From contig CACDPE010000009.1 of assembly GCA_902554655.1 (NCBI GenBank), positions 1 through 43,714 of the forward strand: a DNA stretch of 43,714 bases, given 5' to 3'. The position numbers and the translations under genes were made by a program. The stretch is from an uncultured Bacteroidota bacterium (GTDB lineage Bacteria; Bacteroidota; Bacteroidia; Flavobacteriales; Flavobacteriaceae). This document shows positions 26,716 through 34,389 of this stretch, piece by piece (the first letter of the stretch is position 1; each line of letters begins with the position of its first letter). Under the pieces are notes generated by a model. The model ran no database searches. It saw nothing but the letters and a program-made list of their open reading frames with translations, and was not told the DNA's origin.

Positions 26716-27009
26716 TTATTTTAGAATAATTTTTTCAATTATTTCTTGTTTGATTTCTTTATTTAAGAGCTTTATAATAGCTCCTTTACTATAAACTATC
26801 TCTTGCTTTAATATTGGATTATCAACTTGTATAAATAGATTTCCATTTTTATAGTAAATTGATTTTGTATGTTTATATATTTTATTTCCAACAGAATTTT
26901 TCCATGCTTTATTTATTTTAACATTGAAAATTCCATCTGAAATCTTCTTCTGATTTAAAAAATTATCAATCATACTTTCCATTTTATTCGTTTTGAATGT
27001 TCTTTTCAT
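26716..27009 (-). CDS. DUF721 (DciA-like) protein
   Basis: This 97-residue basic protein of the DUF721 group has FLNQKKISDGIFNVKINKAWKNSVG, then KIYKHTKSIYYKNGNLFIQVDNP and LKQEIVYSKGAIIKLLN. DUF721 includes DciA, the ancestral loader that delivers replicative helicase DnaB in many bacteria; a DnaB gene is also in this window but not adjacent. Whether this short version loads helicase is an inference from family. It directly follows recF with a 4-bp overlap, the common flavobacterial arrangement. Confidence 0.82.
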   Translation of the reverse strand: MKRTFKTNKMESMIDNFLNQKKISDGIFNVKINKAWKNSVGNKIYKHTKSIYYKNGNLFIQVDNPILKQEIVYSKGAIIKLLNKEIKQEIIEKIILK

Positions 27010-28094
27010 AGATTGAAAATTTTTGAAGATAAATTTAAAGTATTTAAAATTTTTTCGACCCTGTCGCTATCAGTATCAGATATAAATAATTGACCAAAGC
27101 TTGTATCATTAACAATATTAACAATATTTTTTACCCTATTAAAATCTAACTTATCAAATATATCATCCATTAAGAGAACAGGGGAGCTGCCTGTTTTTTC
27201 TTTTAAATATTCAAATTGTGCAAGTTTTAGAGCTATAATAAATGATTTTTGTTGCCCTTGACTACCAAATTTTTTAATACTATAACTATCAATATTAAAA
27301 ATTAAATCATCTTTGTGAATTCCCGAGCTTGTATATTGTAGTATAAAATCTTTTTTTAAGGAATCTTTTAAAAGCTCTTTCATACTCCTTTCATGTAAAT
27401 CACTTTTATATGATACTGAAACATTTTCAGTTTCTGATGAAATCTGTTTATATTTTTCAATAAAGTAAGGTTCAAATTCTTCTATAAATGACTTTCTAAT
27501 TTCATGAATTGGACTAGATAATTTAATCAACTCTTCATCATATACATCAATCATTTCGAGGTTTGATTTAGTATTGTAATTTAAATTTTTTAATAATTTA
27601 TTTCTATTCTGTATAATTTTGTTATAATCAATTAATTGATTCAAGTAAGTTTTATTGTTTTGAGAAATTATACTGTCAATAAATTTTCTTCTTTCAAAAC
27701 TACCGTCATTAATTAGATCAGTATCGTAGGGAGATATTAACACTACAGGGATAAGGCCTACATGACCAGAAAGCTTTTTATAAGCTTTGTTGTTTCTTTT
27801 TAAAACTTTTTTTCCACCTCTTTTAATACTACAAACAATTTTTTCATTTTTATCATTACATACAAAATCGCCTTCAATCAACATATAATCATTTTTTTTA
27901 TTTATTATTTGATCATTTCTTAAATTAAAATAGCTTTTTCCCACACACAAATGAAAAATCGAATCTAAAATATTTGTCTTTCCAACTCCGTTATTACCAA
28001 CTAAACAATTAATTTTATTATCAAACAAAAATTCTTTGTCTTCTATATTTTTATAGTTTATGATTGATATTTTTTTTATGAAATTAGAAATCAT
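27006..28094 (-). CDS. recF: DNA replication and repair protein RecF
   Basis: RecF is an SMC-like ATPase that, with RecO and RecR, helps load RecA at gaps. Walker A is GNNGVGKTNI at about 34-43, the ABC signature FGSQGQQKSFIIALKLAQFE lies near 285-305, and Walker B is PVLLMDDIFDKLD near 318-330. It is 362 residues long, which is normal. It starts with ATG, divergent from the TPR gene with 88 bp between. No clear TAnnTTTG box was seen on this strand. The downstream DUF721 gene overlaps by 4 bp. Confidence 0.95.
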   Translation of the reverse strand: MISNFIKKISIINYKNIEDKEFLFDNKINCLVGNNGVGKTNILDSIFHLCVGKSYFNLRNDQIINKKNDYMLIEGDFVCNDKNEKIVCSIKRGGKKVLKRNNKAYKKLSGHVGLIPVVLISPYDTDLINDGSFERRKFIDSIISQNNKTYLNQLIDYNKIIQNRNKLLKNLNYNTKSNLEMIDVYDEELIKLSSPIHEIRKSFIEEFEPYFIEKYKQISSETENVSVSYKSDLHERSMKELLKDSLKKDFILQYTSSGIHKDDLIFNIDSYSIKKFGSQGQQKSFIIALKLAQFEYLKEKTGSSPVLLMDDIFDKLDFNRVKNIVNIVNDTSFGQLFISDTDSDRVEKILNTLNLSSKIFNL

Positions 28095-28145
28095 TAATCT
28101 TTAGAATCTTATTGTAAATTAAATAAAATAATTAATTAATTATCC

Positions 28146-28175
28146 TTGTTGATTAGAATAAAATTTTATTTTTGC
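28146..28175 (+). promoter_or_regulatory. Promoter of the TPR-ribH operon
   Basis: TTG at 28146-28148, 18 bases, then TATTTTTGC at 28167-28175. The ATG of the TPR gene is only eight bases past the TTTG, so the leader is nearly absent. Confidence 0.7.
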
Positions 28176-28182
28176 CTGAGTT

Positions 28183-28935
28183 ATGGCTACATATAAAAAA
28201 AGATCTAGAAAAAATATATCTAAGTCTAATTCAAATGCTAATTTGAGCTCAACTAAACAAGTTTTTGAAACTTTAGACGAAAGCGCATCCAAAACTGAAA
28301 TTTTTGTAAATAAATATCAAAAATATCTTTCTGGTGCTGTATTAGTTTTAGTATTGATTTTCGTATTATATTTTTCTTACAGTAAACTTTTTTTTGAGCC
28401 AAAGGTTGAAGAAGCTAACCTTGAAATTTTTACTGCTCAAAAATATTTTAATGAGGCCTCAAATATTGAAAATAATTCTGACTCATTATATAAATTATCA
28501 CTTGAAGGAGCTGAGGGTAAATTTGGTTTTTTAGATATTATTGACAACTACAAAGGAACTCCAGCTGCCAATATTTCTTATTATTATTCAGGTATTGCAT
28601 ACTTTAATTTGGAGAAATATGACTTGGCTATTAAATATTTAAATGACTTTCAATCAAATGATGAGATTCTCAGCTCTTTGGCCTTGTCTACAATTGGTGA
28701 TTCATTTATACAACTTAATCAATTAAATGATGGACTTGATTATTTTGAAAAAGCTTTATCAAAGGCAAATGACAATTCTTTTATTATGCCTTTAATTTTA
28801 ATGAAAGCAGGTGATCTATCCTTATTTCTTGGTAAAAAATCAAAAGCAAATAAATATTTTAATCAAATTAAAGATGATTTTCCAAAATCACAGCAAGCTG
28901 ATATTATAGAAATGAAGATATCTGAATCTGAGTAG
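28183..28935 (+). CDS. Membrane-anchored tetratricopeptide-repeat protein
   Basis: This 250-residue protein has a basic cytoplasmic N-terminus (YKKRSRKNISKS) and one membrane segment (about residues 49-68, SGAVLVLVLIFVLYFSYSKL). A TPR region of four or so repeats follows (NISYYYSGIAYFNLEKYDLAI, IGDSFIQLNQLNDGLDYFEKAL, AGDLSLFLGKKSKANKYFNQI). The layout resembles YfgM, an inner-membrane TPR protein linked to the Sec translocon and BamB; identity of function is not shown. ribH starts one base after its stop. Confidence 0.82.
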   Translation: MATYKKRSRKNISKSNSNANLSSTKQVFETLDESASKTEIFVNKYQKYLSGAVLVLVLIFVLYFSYSKLFFEPKVEEANLEIFTAQKYFNEASNIENNSDSLYKLSLEGAEGKFGFLDIIDNYKGTPAANISYYYSGIAYFNLEKYDLAIKYLNDFQSNDEILSSLALSTIGDSFIQLNQLNDGLDYFEKALSKANDNSFIMPLILMKAGDLSLFLGKKSKANKYFNQIKDDFPKSQQADIIEMKISESE

Positions 28936-28936
28936 T

Positions 28937-29407
28937 ATGTCTTCAAAATTCAAACCAACCCCATCTAAAGATTTATTAAAACAAGCTAAAAATAAAAAGT
29001 TTGGTATAGTTTCCTCAGAGTGGAATCCAAAAATTATTGATAGGCTGCTCGATGGTGTGTTTGGTTTTTTTAAAACTATTGAAATAGAAAGAGAGGATAT
29101 TATCCATTTTAAAGTACCTGGAAGCTTTGAGTTAATATATGGATGCTCAAACATGAAAAAAAATTTTGACCTGGATGCAATAATTGCAGTAGGTAGTATA
29201 ATTAAAGGCGAGACTATGCATTTTGAGTTTATTTCTCAATCAGTTTGTAATGGAATTAAAGATTTAAATTTAACTCCCACATGTCCTATTATATTATGCT
29301 TGCTTACCGATGATAATATACAGCAGTCTATTGAAAGGAGTGGAGGTAAATTCGGAAACAAAGGTTTTGATTGTGCTGAAGCTGCCGCAAAAATGAGCCT
29401 TATTTAA
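28937..29407 (+). CDS. ribH: 6,7-dimethyl-8-ribityllumazine synthase
   Basis: It condenses 5-amino-6-ribitylamino-uracil with dihydroxybutanone phosphate to give lumazine, the penultimate step to riboflavin. Motifs seen: FGIVSSEWNPKIIDRLLDG, KVPGSFEL near 59-66, the conserved IIKGETMHFEFIS with His95, and GNKGFDCAEAA. The 156-residue length is normal. It is co-directional with the TPR gene. Its product feeds flavin supply, and lumazine itself serves as antenna in Fe-S-type photolyases; that link to the photolyase genes here is only circumstantial. The 3' end overlaps crtZ by 8 bp. Confidence 0.96.
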   Translation: MSSKFKPTPSKDLLKQAKNKKFGIVSSEWNPKIIDRLLDGVFGFFKTIEIEREDIIHFKVPGSFELIYGCSNMKKNFDLDAIIAVGSIIKGETMHFEFISQSVCNGIKDLNLTPTCPIILCLLTDDNIQQSIERSGGKFGNKGFDCAEAAAKMSLI

Positions 29408-29849
29408 AATATTTTTTTGGCACAAATAACATTCCAAAACATTCTCCTCCATTCTTATTAATGTTTTTGTGATGAATTTTGTGAGCCCTTCTTACGCCTC
29501 TAGCGTATTTGTTGTCAATATTTCTAAAAATTTTAAATCTTTGATGAATAAAAATATCGTGAACTAAAAAATAAGTCAGACCATAAAGAAAAATTCCAAT
29601 AGCAATTGGAAGCCCAAAGAAAAAATCAAAATCAGACCATAAAACAACAAAAATCATACTCACTGCTGCGTAAAAAATGAAAAAAACATCATTTCTTTCA
29701 AACCAAGATTTATGATCTTTTTTGTGATGATCCTTGTGTAAAACCCATAAAAAACCATGCATTATATATTTGTGACTAAACCAAGCCATGAATTCCATTA
29801 ATAAAAATGTAAAAATTAATACTGTTATCCATAGAATTATTTCCATCAT
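29400..29849 (-). CDS. crtZ: Beta-carotene hydroxylase
   Basis: This di-iron membrane hydroxylase of the fatty-acid-hydroxylase superfamily adds 3-hydroxyls to beta-ionone rings, turning beta-carotene into zeaxanthin. The histidine clusters are HKYIMH (26-31), HKDHH (38-42), HDIFIH (97-102) and HKIHH (123-127), between about four membrane stretches. The 149-residue length is typical. It has two ATGs in tandem at the start, overlapping the end of crtB by 4 bp. It is the last gene of the crt operon; no lycopene cyclase gene (crtY) follows. Confidence 0.93.
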   Translation of the reverse strand: MMEIILWITVLIFTFLLMEFMAWFSHKYIMHGFLWVLHKDHHKKDHKSWFERNDVFFIFYAAVSMIFVVLWSDFDFFFGLPIAIGIFLYGLTYFLVHDIFIHQRFKIFRNIDNKYARGVRRAHKIHHKNINKNGGECFGMLFVPKKYFK

Positions 29850-30685
29850 AAAATATTTAATCTGTATCTAACATATGATCTAGCTAAAACATCAACTTTT
29901 TGATAATTAGGAACTCTAATTCTTTCATTTTTAATTCTGATAAATGATGTTTTTTTTAGTTTATTTAACAGTCTCTTGTAATATTTATAAGCAGCATAAA
30001 CTCCAAACTTAGAGTTATTTGGAAGTTTTTGTATTCCGATAAGTGCATTCCTAAAATCATTTTCAATATCATTTAAGATTAATTTCTTGGAATCATCATT
30101 AAAATTTTTAAAATCAAGATTTGGAAAATATGTCCTATTTAATTCATGGAAATCTGCATTCAAATCTCTTAGAAAATTTACTTTTTGAAATGCACTACCC
30201 AAAGCCATTGCACTAGGCTTAAGTTTTTGATAATATTTTTCGTTTCCATCTAAAAAAACTTTTAAACACATTAGACCAACTACATCGGCTGATCCATATA
30301 TATATTCCTTGTATTCTTTTTCAGAATTATATTTCATTTTTTTTAAATCCATTTTCATGCTTTTCAAAAAAGAATTGATTAACTCATAATCAATATTGTA
30401 TTTGTTAACAGTATTTTGAAATGAATTTAAAATCGGATTTGAACTGATTTTATTTCTTAAGGAATAATTTAATTCGTCGATGAATCTTTCTAACAACTCC
30501 TTTTTATTATAATCATGAAAAGTATCAACAATTTCATCTGCAAATCTAACAAACCCGTATATGTTATAAATATCTTGTCTTATACTTTTTGAAAGCATTT
30601 TCGTAGCAAGACTAAAAGATGTGCTATACGAGTTAGTAACATTTTTAGAGCAATCAGCTGAAACTTTATCAAATATTGATTTCAT
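29846..30685 (-). CDS. crtB: Phytoene synthase
   Basis: It condenses two geranylgeranyl diphosphates to phytoene, the first carotenoid. The Mg2+-binding aspartate motifs are visible as FVRFADEIVD (DEIVD at 50-54) and NFLRDLNADFHELNRTYFP (D174 and D178), with GSADVVGLMCL at 131-141. The length of 279 is typical of Bacteroidota. It overlaps crtI by 17 bp and crtZ by 4 bp, so the three are translated from one message. Confidence 0.95.
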   Translation of the reverse strand: MKSIFDKVSADCSKNVTNSYSTSFSLATKMLSKSIRQDIYNIYGFVRFADEIVDTFHDYNKKELLERFIDELNYSLRNKISSNPILNSFQNTVNKYNIDYELINSFLKSMKMDLKKMKYNSEKEYKEYIYGSADVVGLMCLKVFLDGNEKYYQKLKPSAMALGSAFQKVNFLRDLNADFHELNRTYFPNLDFKNFNDDSKKLILNDIENDFRNALIGIQKLPNNSKFGVYAAYKYYKRLLNKLKKTSFIRIKNERIRVPNYQKVDVLARSYVRYRLNIL

Positions 30686-32141
30686 CTTTAATTATCAAAT
30701 CAGAAACTAATTTTCCTGAAACAATTGAAGGTGGTACACCAGGACCAGGAACAGTTAGTTGTCCACTAAAATACAATTTTTTTACTTTTTTACTTTCAAG
30801 TTTTGGTCTAAGAAATGCAGTTTGAGTTAATGTATTTGCCAAACCATATGCATTTCCACCAAAAGAATTATAATCATCTTTAAATTCCTTAATACAATAG
30901 CTTCTCTTATAAACTATACTATTTTTAATTTTTTGATTTATTTTATTTTCTATTCTTTTAATGACCAAATTAAAATATTTTTCTCTAGTTTTTTCATTAT
31001 CATCGAGATCTGTTGCTATGGGAATTAAAATAAATAAATTTTCACAACCTTTTGGTGCAGTATGGTTAAATGTTTTAGATGTAATGTTCAAATAAAATAG
31101 AGGTGATTTTGGCCATTTTGGATTGGAGTAGATCTCATCAGCATGATTATCAAAATCAGTATCAAAAAATAAATTATGATGATCTAAATCATTAATTTTT
31201 GTATTAAGTCCTAAATAAAATAGAAGCGAGGAGGGTGACCAAGTTCTATTTGACCAATACTTATCTGAATATTGTCTTAAAATTTTGGGAAGGAGTTTCT
31301 CAGTATGTGAGTAATCAGCACCCGAAACAATTATATCACATTTAACAATTTTATTTTTAGTTTTTATACCATGTACGGATTTATTTTTAACCAGAATTTC
31401 TTGAACAGGTGAATTGTTATAAAATTTAACTCCAAAATTTTTTGCTGTAGCAATCATTGATAAAATTACATCAAAAAAACCATTTTTAGGTTGCCAAGTT
31501 CCCAGTCCAAAATCAGCAAAATTCATAAAGTTATAAAAAGCAGGAGTTTGGGAAGGTTTGGCTCCTAAAAATAGAACAGGGAATTGTAAAACTGATCTAA
31601 GCTTAGGATTTTTAAATCTTTTATTAATCTGACTTTTAATATTTGTAATGAACAAACCAGTTTTTAAAATTGTTTGATAATTAATTAACTCAAAAACTGA
31701 TTTTCCGGGCATTTTATAAAGCATATTTGAAACCGCGAGATCATAGTTTTCTTTACATTCTTTCAAAAAATCTCTTAATTTTTTTCCACTACCTTTTTCA
31801 ATTTCTTCAAAGGTTTGCATAATATTTTCAATTGAGTCACCAATTTTAATTTCTTCACCGTCTTCAAAAATTACTCTGTAAGCTGGATTTAGCTTTTTTA
31901 TTTCATATAAGTCAGAACATTTTTTACCGAAATCATTAAAAAATTTTTCAAAAACATCAGGCATCCAGTACCAACTTGGTCCCATATCAAATGTAAAACC
32001 ACCTTGTTTAAACTGTCTAGCTCTTCCCCCAAAATCATTATTTTTTTCGTAAACACAAACCTCAAACCCAGCTTTACCTAGGTAACAGGCAGCGGAAAGC
32101 GATGAGAATCCAGAGCCGATAATTATAACTTTTTTTTTCAA
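30669..32141 (-). CDS. crtI: Phytoene desaturase (CrtI)
   Basis: This FAD-dependent desaturase converts phytoene to lycopene. The N-terminal FAD motif is VIIIGSGFSSLSAACYLGKAG followed by VYEKNNDFGGRAR. The family signature near the C-terminus reads LTVPGPGVPPSIVSGKLVSD. I set the start at TTG 32139-32141, giving 490 residues and the usual MKKKVIIIGSG opening. A GTG seven codons upstream (32160-32162) lies inside the tRNA-Leu gene and is rejected. No promoter is seen between the tRNA and this start, so transcription probably comes from the tRNA promoter. It overlaps crtB by 17 bp. Confidence 0.93.
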   Translation of the reverse strand: MKKKVIIIGSGFSSLSAACYLGKAGFEVCVYEKNNDFGGRARQFKQGGFTFDMGPSWYWMPDVFEKFFNDFGKKCSDLYEIKKLNPAYRVIFEDGEEIKIGDSIENIMQTFEEIEKGSGKKLRDFLKECKENYDLAVSNMLYKMPGKSVFELINYQTILKTGLFITNIKSQINKRFKNPKLRSVLQFPVLFLGAKPSQTPAFYNFMNFADFGLGTWQPKNGFFDVILSMIATAKNFGVKFYNNSPVQEILVKNKSVHGIKTKNKIVKCDIIVSGADYSHTEKLLPKILRQYSDKYWSNRTWSPSSLLFYLGLNTKINDLDHHNLFFDTDFDNHADEIYSNPKWPKSPLFYLNITSKTFNHTAPKGCENLFILIPIATDLDDNEKTREKYFNLVIKRIENKINQKIKNSIVYKRSYCIKEFKDDYNSFGGNAYGLANTLTQTAFLRPKLESKKVKKLYFSGQLTVPGPGVPPSIVSGKLVSDLIIKDEINI

Positions 32142-32155
32142 TTTAAAGATGGTTG

Positions 32156-32239
32156 TGCACACGAGAGGAATCGAACCTCCAAGGGATATTTCCCACTAGG
32201 CCCTCAACCTAGCGCGTCTACCAGTTCCGCCACGTGCGC
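32156..32239 (-). tRNA. tRNA-Leu (GAG)
   Basis: An 84-base class II tRNA with a long variable arm: acceptor GCGCACG with CGTGTGC (one G-U), anticodon stem CTAGG/CCTAG around loop TTGAGGG with anticodon GAG at 32203-32205, T arm GGAGGTTCGATTCCTC, discriminator A. CCA is not encoded. It sits eight bases after tRNA-Lys on the minus strand and ends 14 bases before the crtI start. Confidence 0.95.
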
Positions 32240-32247
32240 TAGAGTAG

Positions 32248-32320
32248 TGACCTGGCTGGGGTTCGAACCCAGGACCCTCTCCTTAAAAGGGAGATGCTCT
32301 ACCAGCTGAGCTACCAGGTC
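32248..32320 (-). tRNA. tRNA-Lys (TTT)
   Basis: A 73-base cloverleaf: acceptor GACCTGG with CCAGGTC, D arm AGCTCAGCTGGTAGAGC, anticodon stem TCTCC/GGAGA around CTTTTAA with anticodon TTT at 32285-32287, T arm CTGGGTTCGAACCCCAG, discriminator A, no CCA. It is first in the tRNA-Lys, tRNA-Leu, crtI order and lies just after a strong promoter. Confidence 0.96.
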
Positions 32321-32334
32321 TTATTTTAACGCTC

Positions 32335-32366
32335 GCAAATATAGGGCCAATAAACATATTATTCAA
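32335..32366 (-). promoter_or_regulatory. Promoter of tRNA-Lys/tRNA-Leu and probably the crt operon
   Basis: On the minus strand TTG (32364-32366), 20 bases, then TATATTTGC (32335-32343). This fits the Bacteroidota consensus in sequence and spacing. tRNA-Lys begins 14 bases past the box. It is the only promoter I can find upstream of crtI. Confidence 0.82.
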
Positions 32367-32379
32367 TAAATATTTCTCA

Positions 32380-32387
32380 TAAATTTG
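32380..32387 (+). promoter_or_regulatory. -7 promoter box of aroK
   Basis: TAAATTTG matches TAnnTTTG and ends seven bases before the aroK ATG. No -33 TTG is seen at the right distance. It is divergent from the tRNA/crt promoter within the 74-bp gap. Confidence 0.55.
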
Positions 32388-32394
32388 TAGACAT

Positions 32395-32952
32395 ATGAAA
32401 TCATTTAATTCTTCAAAAAATTTTAATATTATTGTTTTAATTGGTTACATGGGAAGTGGAAAATCAACAGTTGGAAAAAAATTAGCCAAAAAGCTTAATG
32501 TTTCATTTATTGATCTAGATAAAGAAATTGAAAAAAAATATGAAAAAACTGTTTCAGAAATTTTTTCCAACTATGGTGAAATAGAGTTTAGAAAAATTGA
32601 AAAAAAAATTCTTACTAAAATTTTAGATTATAAATTTAATTTTGTTCTTTCAGTAGGCGGTGGTACACCTTGCTATTCAAACAATATTGACATAATTAAA
32701 TCAAAAACAAAAAACACATTTTATTTGAAGGTTCCTTTACAGATATTATCCAATAGACTATTCTCTAGAAAAGATAAAAGACCAATTATATCACATATTA
32801 AATCTGTTCAAGAAATGAATAATTTCATAGCAAAACATTTATTTGAGAGACATCCATTTTATGAAAAATCGAATTATGTAATTGACTCTAACAGAGCAGA
32901 TACTATTGTTGTAAATAAAATTATATCAATTTTAAATAATAATTGCCTCTAA
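32395..32952 (+). CDS. aroK: Shikimate kinase
   Basis: It phosphorylates shikimate at the 3-OH in the chorismate pathway for aromatic amino acids and folate. This P-loop NMP-kinase-like enzyme has GYMGSGKST at 17-25, FIDLDKEIEKKYEKTVSEIF with the shikimate-binding Asp, FRKIEKKIL, the VGGGTPCYSNN block, and RKDKRPII in the lid. The 185 residues are slightly more than E. coli AroK. Its last 21 bases overlap the converging phosphoribosyltransferase gene, a neighbour pairing common in flavobacteria. Confidence 0.95.
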   Translation: MKSFNSSKNFNIIVLIGYMGSGKSTVGKKLAKKLNVSFIDLDKEIEKKYEKTVSEIFSNYGEIEFRKIEKKILTKILDYKFNFVLSVGGGTPCYSNNIDIIKSKTKNTFYLKVPLQILSNRLFSRKDKRPIISHIKSVQEMNNFIAKHLFERHPFYEKSNYVIDSNRADTIVVNKIISILNNNCL

Positions 32953-33423
32953 CTTGTTTTTTTTAAAATTCAATTTGACTGTATCATCAAAATTTGTTGA
33001 AAGTGAAATGCCCTTAAAATCAACTTTTACTGGAAATTTTTTATGATTTCTGTCAATAAGAACAACAGTTTTAATACTGTTAAAATCATATTCTAACAAT
33101 TTATTGACAGAGTACATTAATGTTTTACCAGTATTTAGAACATCATCAATTAAAAAAACTTTTTCATATTTTTTAGAATAGTCTAAATCGCATTTTATAT
33201 ATTTTTTGGGATTAGATTTATCTAAATCAATATATTTAAGTTCAATTTTTTTTGTTGAAATTTTGGTAAGACTATCTACAATAATATTTGATATCTTAAA
33301 TCCTTTTTCTTTAATACCAACAATTAATATAAGCTCATCATTTTGAGAATTTTCAATAATTTGATAAGCAAGTCTGTTACATATCCTAATAATCTTACTG
33401 TGATTTACTACTATATTATGCAT
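32932..33423 (-). CDS. PRTase-family protein (PyrR/Hpt-like)
   Basis: This 163-residue type I phosphoribosyltransferase has the PRPP-binding signature VFLIDDVLNTGKTLMYSV near residues 89-106 and a first loop LIVGIKEKGF. The later VVLIDRNHKKFPVKVDFKGIS resembles PyrR and hypoxanthine PRTases. Its base specificity is not clear; it could act as a uracil or purine PRTase or be regulatory like PyrR. ATG start. It is divergent from the FKBP gene (72 bp between) and convergent on aroK with a 21-bp overlap. Confidence 0.82.
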   Translation of the reverse strand: MHNIVVNHSKIIRICNRLAYQIIENSQNDELILIVGIKEKGFKISNIIVDSLTKISTKKIELKYIDLDKSNPKKYIKCDLDYSKKYEKVFLIDDVLNTGKTLMYSVNKLLEYDFNSIKTVVLIDRNHKKFPVKVDFKGISLSTNFDDTVKLNFKKNKLEAIII

Positions 33424-33495
33424 TAATTTTTAAACTAAAACTAAGATAATAATATTTAGAAAATTGTATCTTGCGTGCTAATTAATAAATAAAAT

Positions 33496-34389
33496 TTGAA
33501 GCCTATTTTTAGACTATACACCATATCCATATTTTTTATTTTAATTTTCTGTTCTTGTAAAAAAGATGAGTCTAGTCAATCAACTGTTCCATTAAATGAT
33601 TTAACTGAACAATATACAATTGAAAATGACTCAATAGTCCAGTTTATGAAATCTCATTTTTATAATTATCAGGATTTTGAAAATATAACTTCTTATGATT
33701 CTCCTCATATTATTTTTGATTCAATTGTTGGTGATAATATTGATAAAACCCCAATTTTTGACCAAGTTTCAACTATTCAAATTGGAATTAAAGATGAAAA
33801 TGATCAAATTGTTAATCATAATCTTTATTATCATATTATAAGGAATGGGAAAGGCGAGAATCCCTCAGTTGCAGATTCAGTTTTTGTCAGTTATCAAGGA
33901 TTATTATTTGATGGAAAAAGTTTTGATTCAAGAGAAAATCCAATTTGGATGGAGGGTAAAAACCTAATAAGAGGTTTTCAAGAATTTCTTCCTCTTCTTA
34001 GTAAAGGAGAGGTAACAATTAACACAAATGGTACTTACAATTTTTTTGATTTTGGAATTGGATTTGCCATTTTTCCCTCAGGATTAGGTTACTTTCAAAA
34101 TGGTAGTGTTTCAATTCCTTCTTATTCACCATTAATTTTTAAAGTTGATATGATGACTTTTAGCAGAACAGATCACGACAATGATACTGTTCTAACAATT
34201 GATGAGGATCTTAATGGTGATCATAACTTTAATAATGATGATACAGACTCTGATAATATACCTAATTATGTTGACAATGATGATGATAATGATGGTGTTT
34301 TAACAAAAAATGAATACGATACAAATAATGATGGTGTGCCTGATGATAGTGATGGTGACGGTATACCAGACTATTTAGATGTAGATTAG
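33496..34389 (+). CDS. FKBP-type peptidyl-prolyl isomerase lipoprotein with acidic repeats
   Basis: The 297-residue product has a lipoprotein signal (FFILIFCSC with Cys21 the likely lipidated residue). A linker domain and an FKBP domain follow (about 115-215), recognised by YYHIIRNGKGENPSVADSVFV, SYQGLLFDGKSFDS and NLIRGFQEFLPLL. The C-terminal 70 residues are Asp/Asn-rich, with thrombospondin-type-3-like units such as DSDGDGIPDYLD and DNDDDNDGVLTKNE that bind calcium in known cases. It probably assists folding of envelope proteins; gliding lipoprotein GldI is a distant relative. The start is TTG. It overlaps the converging transketolase gene by 4 bp. Confidence 0.85.
   Translation: MKPIFRLYTISIFFILIFCSCKKDESSQSTVPLNDLTEQYTIENDSIVQFMKSHFYNYQDFENITSYDSPHIIFDSIVGDNIDKTPIFDQVSTIQIGIKDENDQIVNHNLYYHIIRNGKGENPSVADSVFVSYQGLLFDGKSFDSRENPIWMEGKNLIRGFQEFLPLLSKGEVTINTNGTYNFFDFGIGFAIFPSGLGYFQNGSVSIPSYSPLIFKVDMMTFSRTDHDNDTVLTIDEDLNGDHNFNNDDTDSDNIPNYVDNDDDNDGVLTKNEYDTNNDGVPDDSDGDGIPDYLDVD

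Noticed and set aside
26703-26717. Five-pair hairpin between ndk and DUF721 as a terminator
   Set aside because: The stem (AAAGT/ACTTT) is too weak and AT-rich to call; mentioned only in the ndk entry.
28888-29154. Minus-strand frame over the TPR/ribH junction
   Set aside because: It overlaps the well-supported ribH frame and has no recognisable features.
32142-32162. Extended crtI start at a GTG
   Set aside because: The GTG lies inside the tRNA-Leu acceptor stem and the extra residues are not part of the CrtI family N-terminus.
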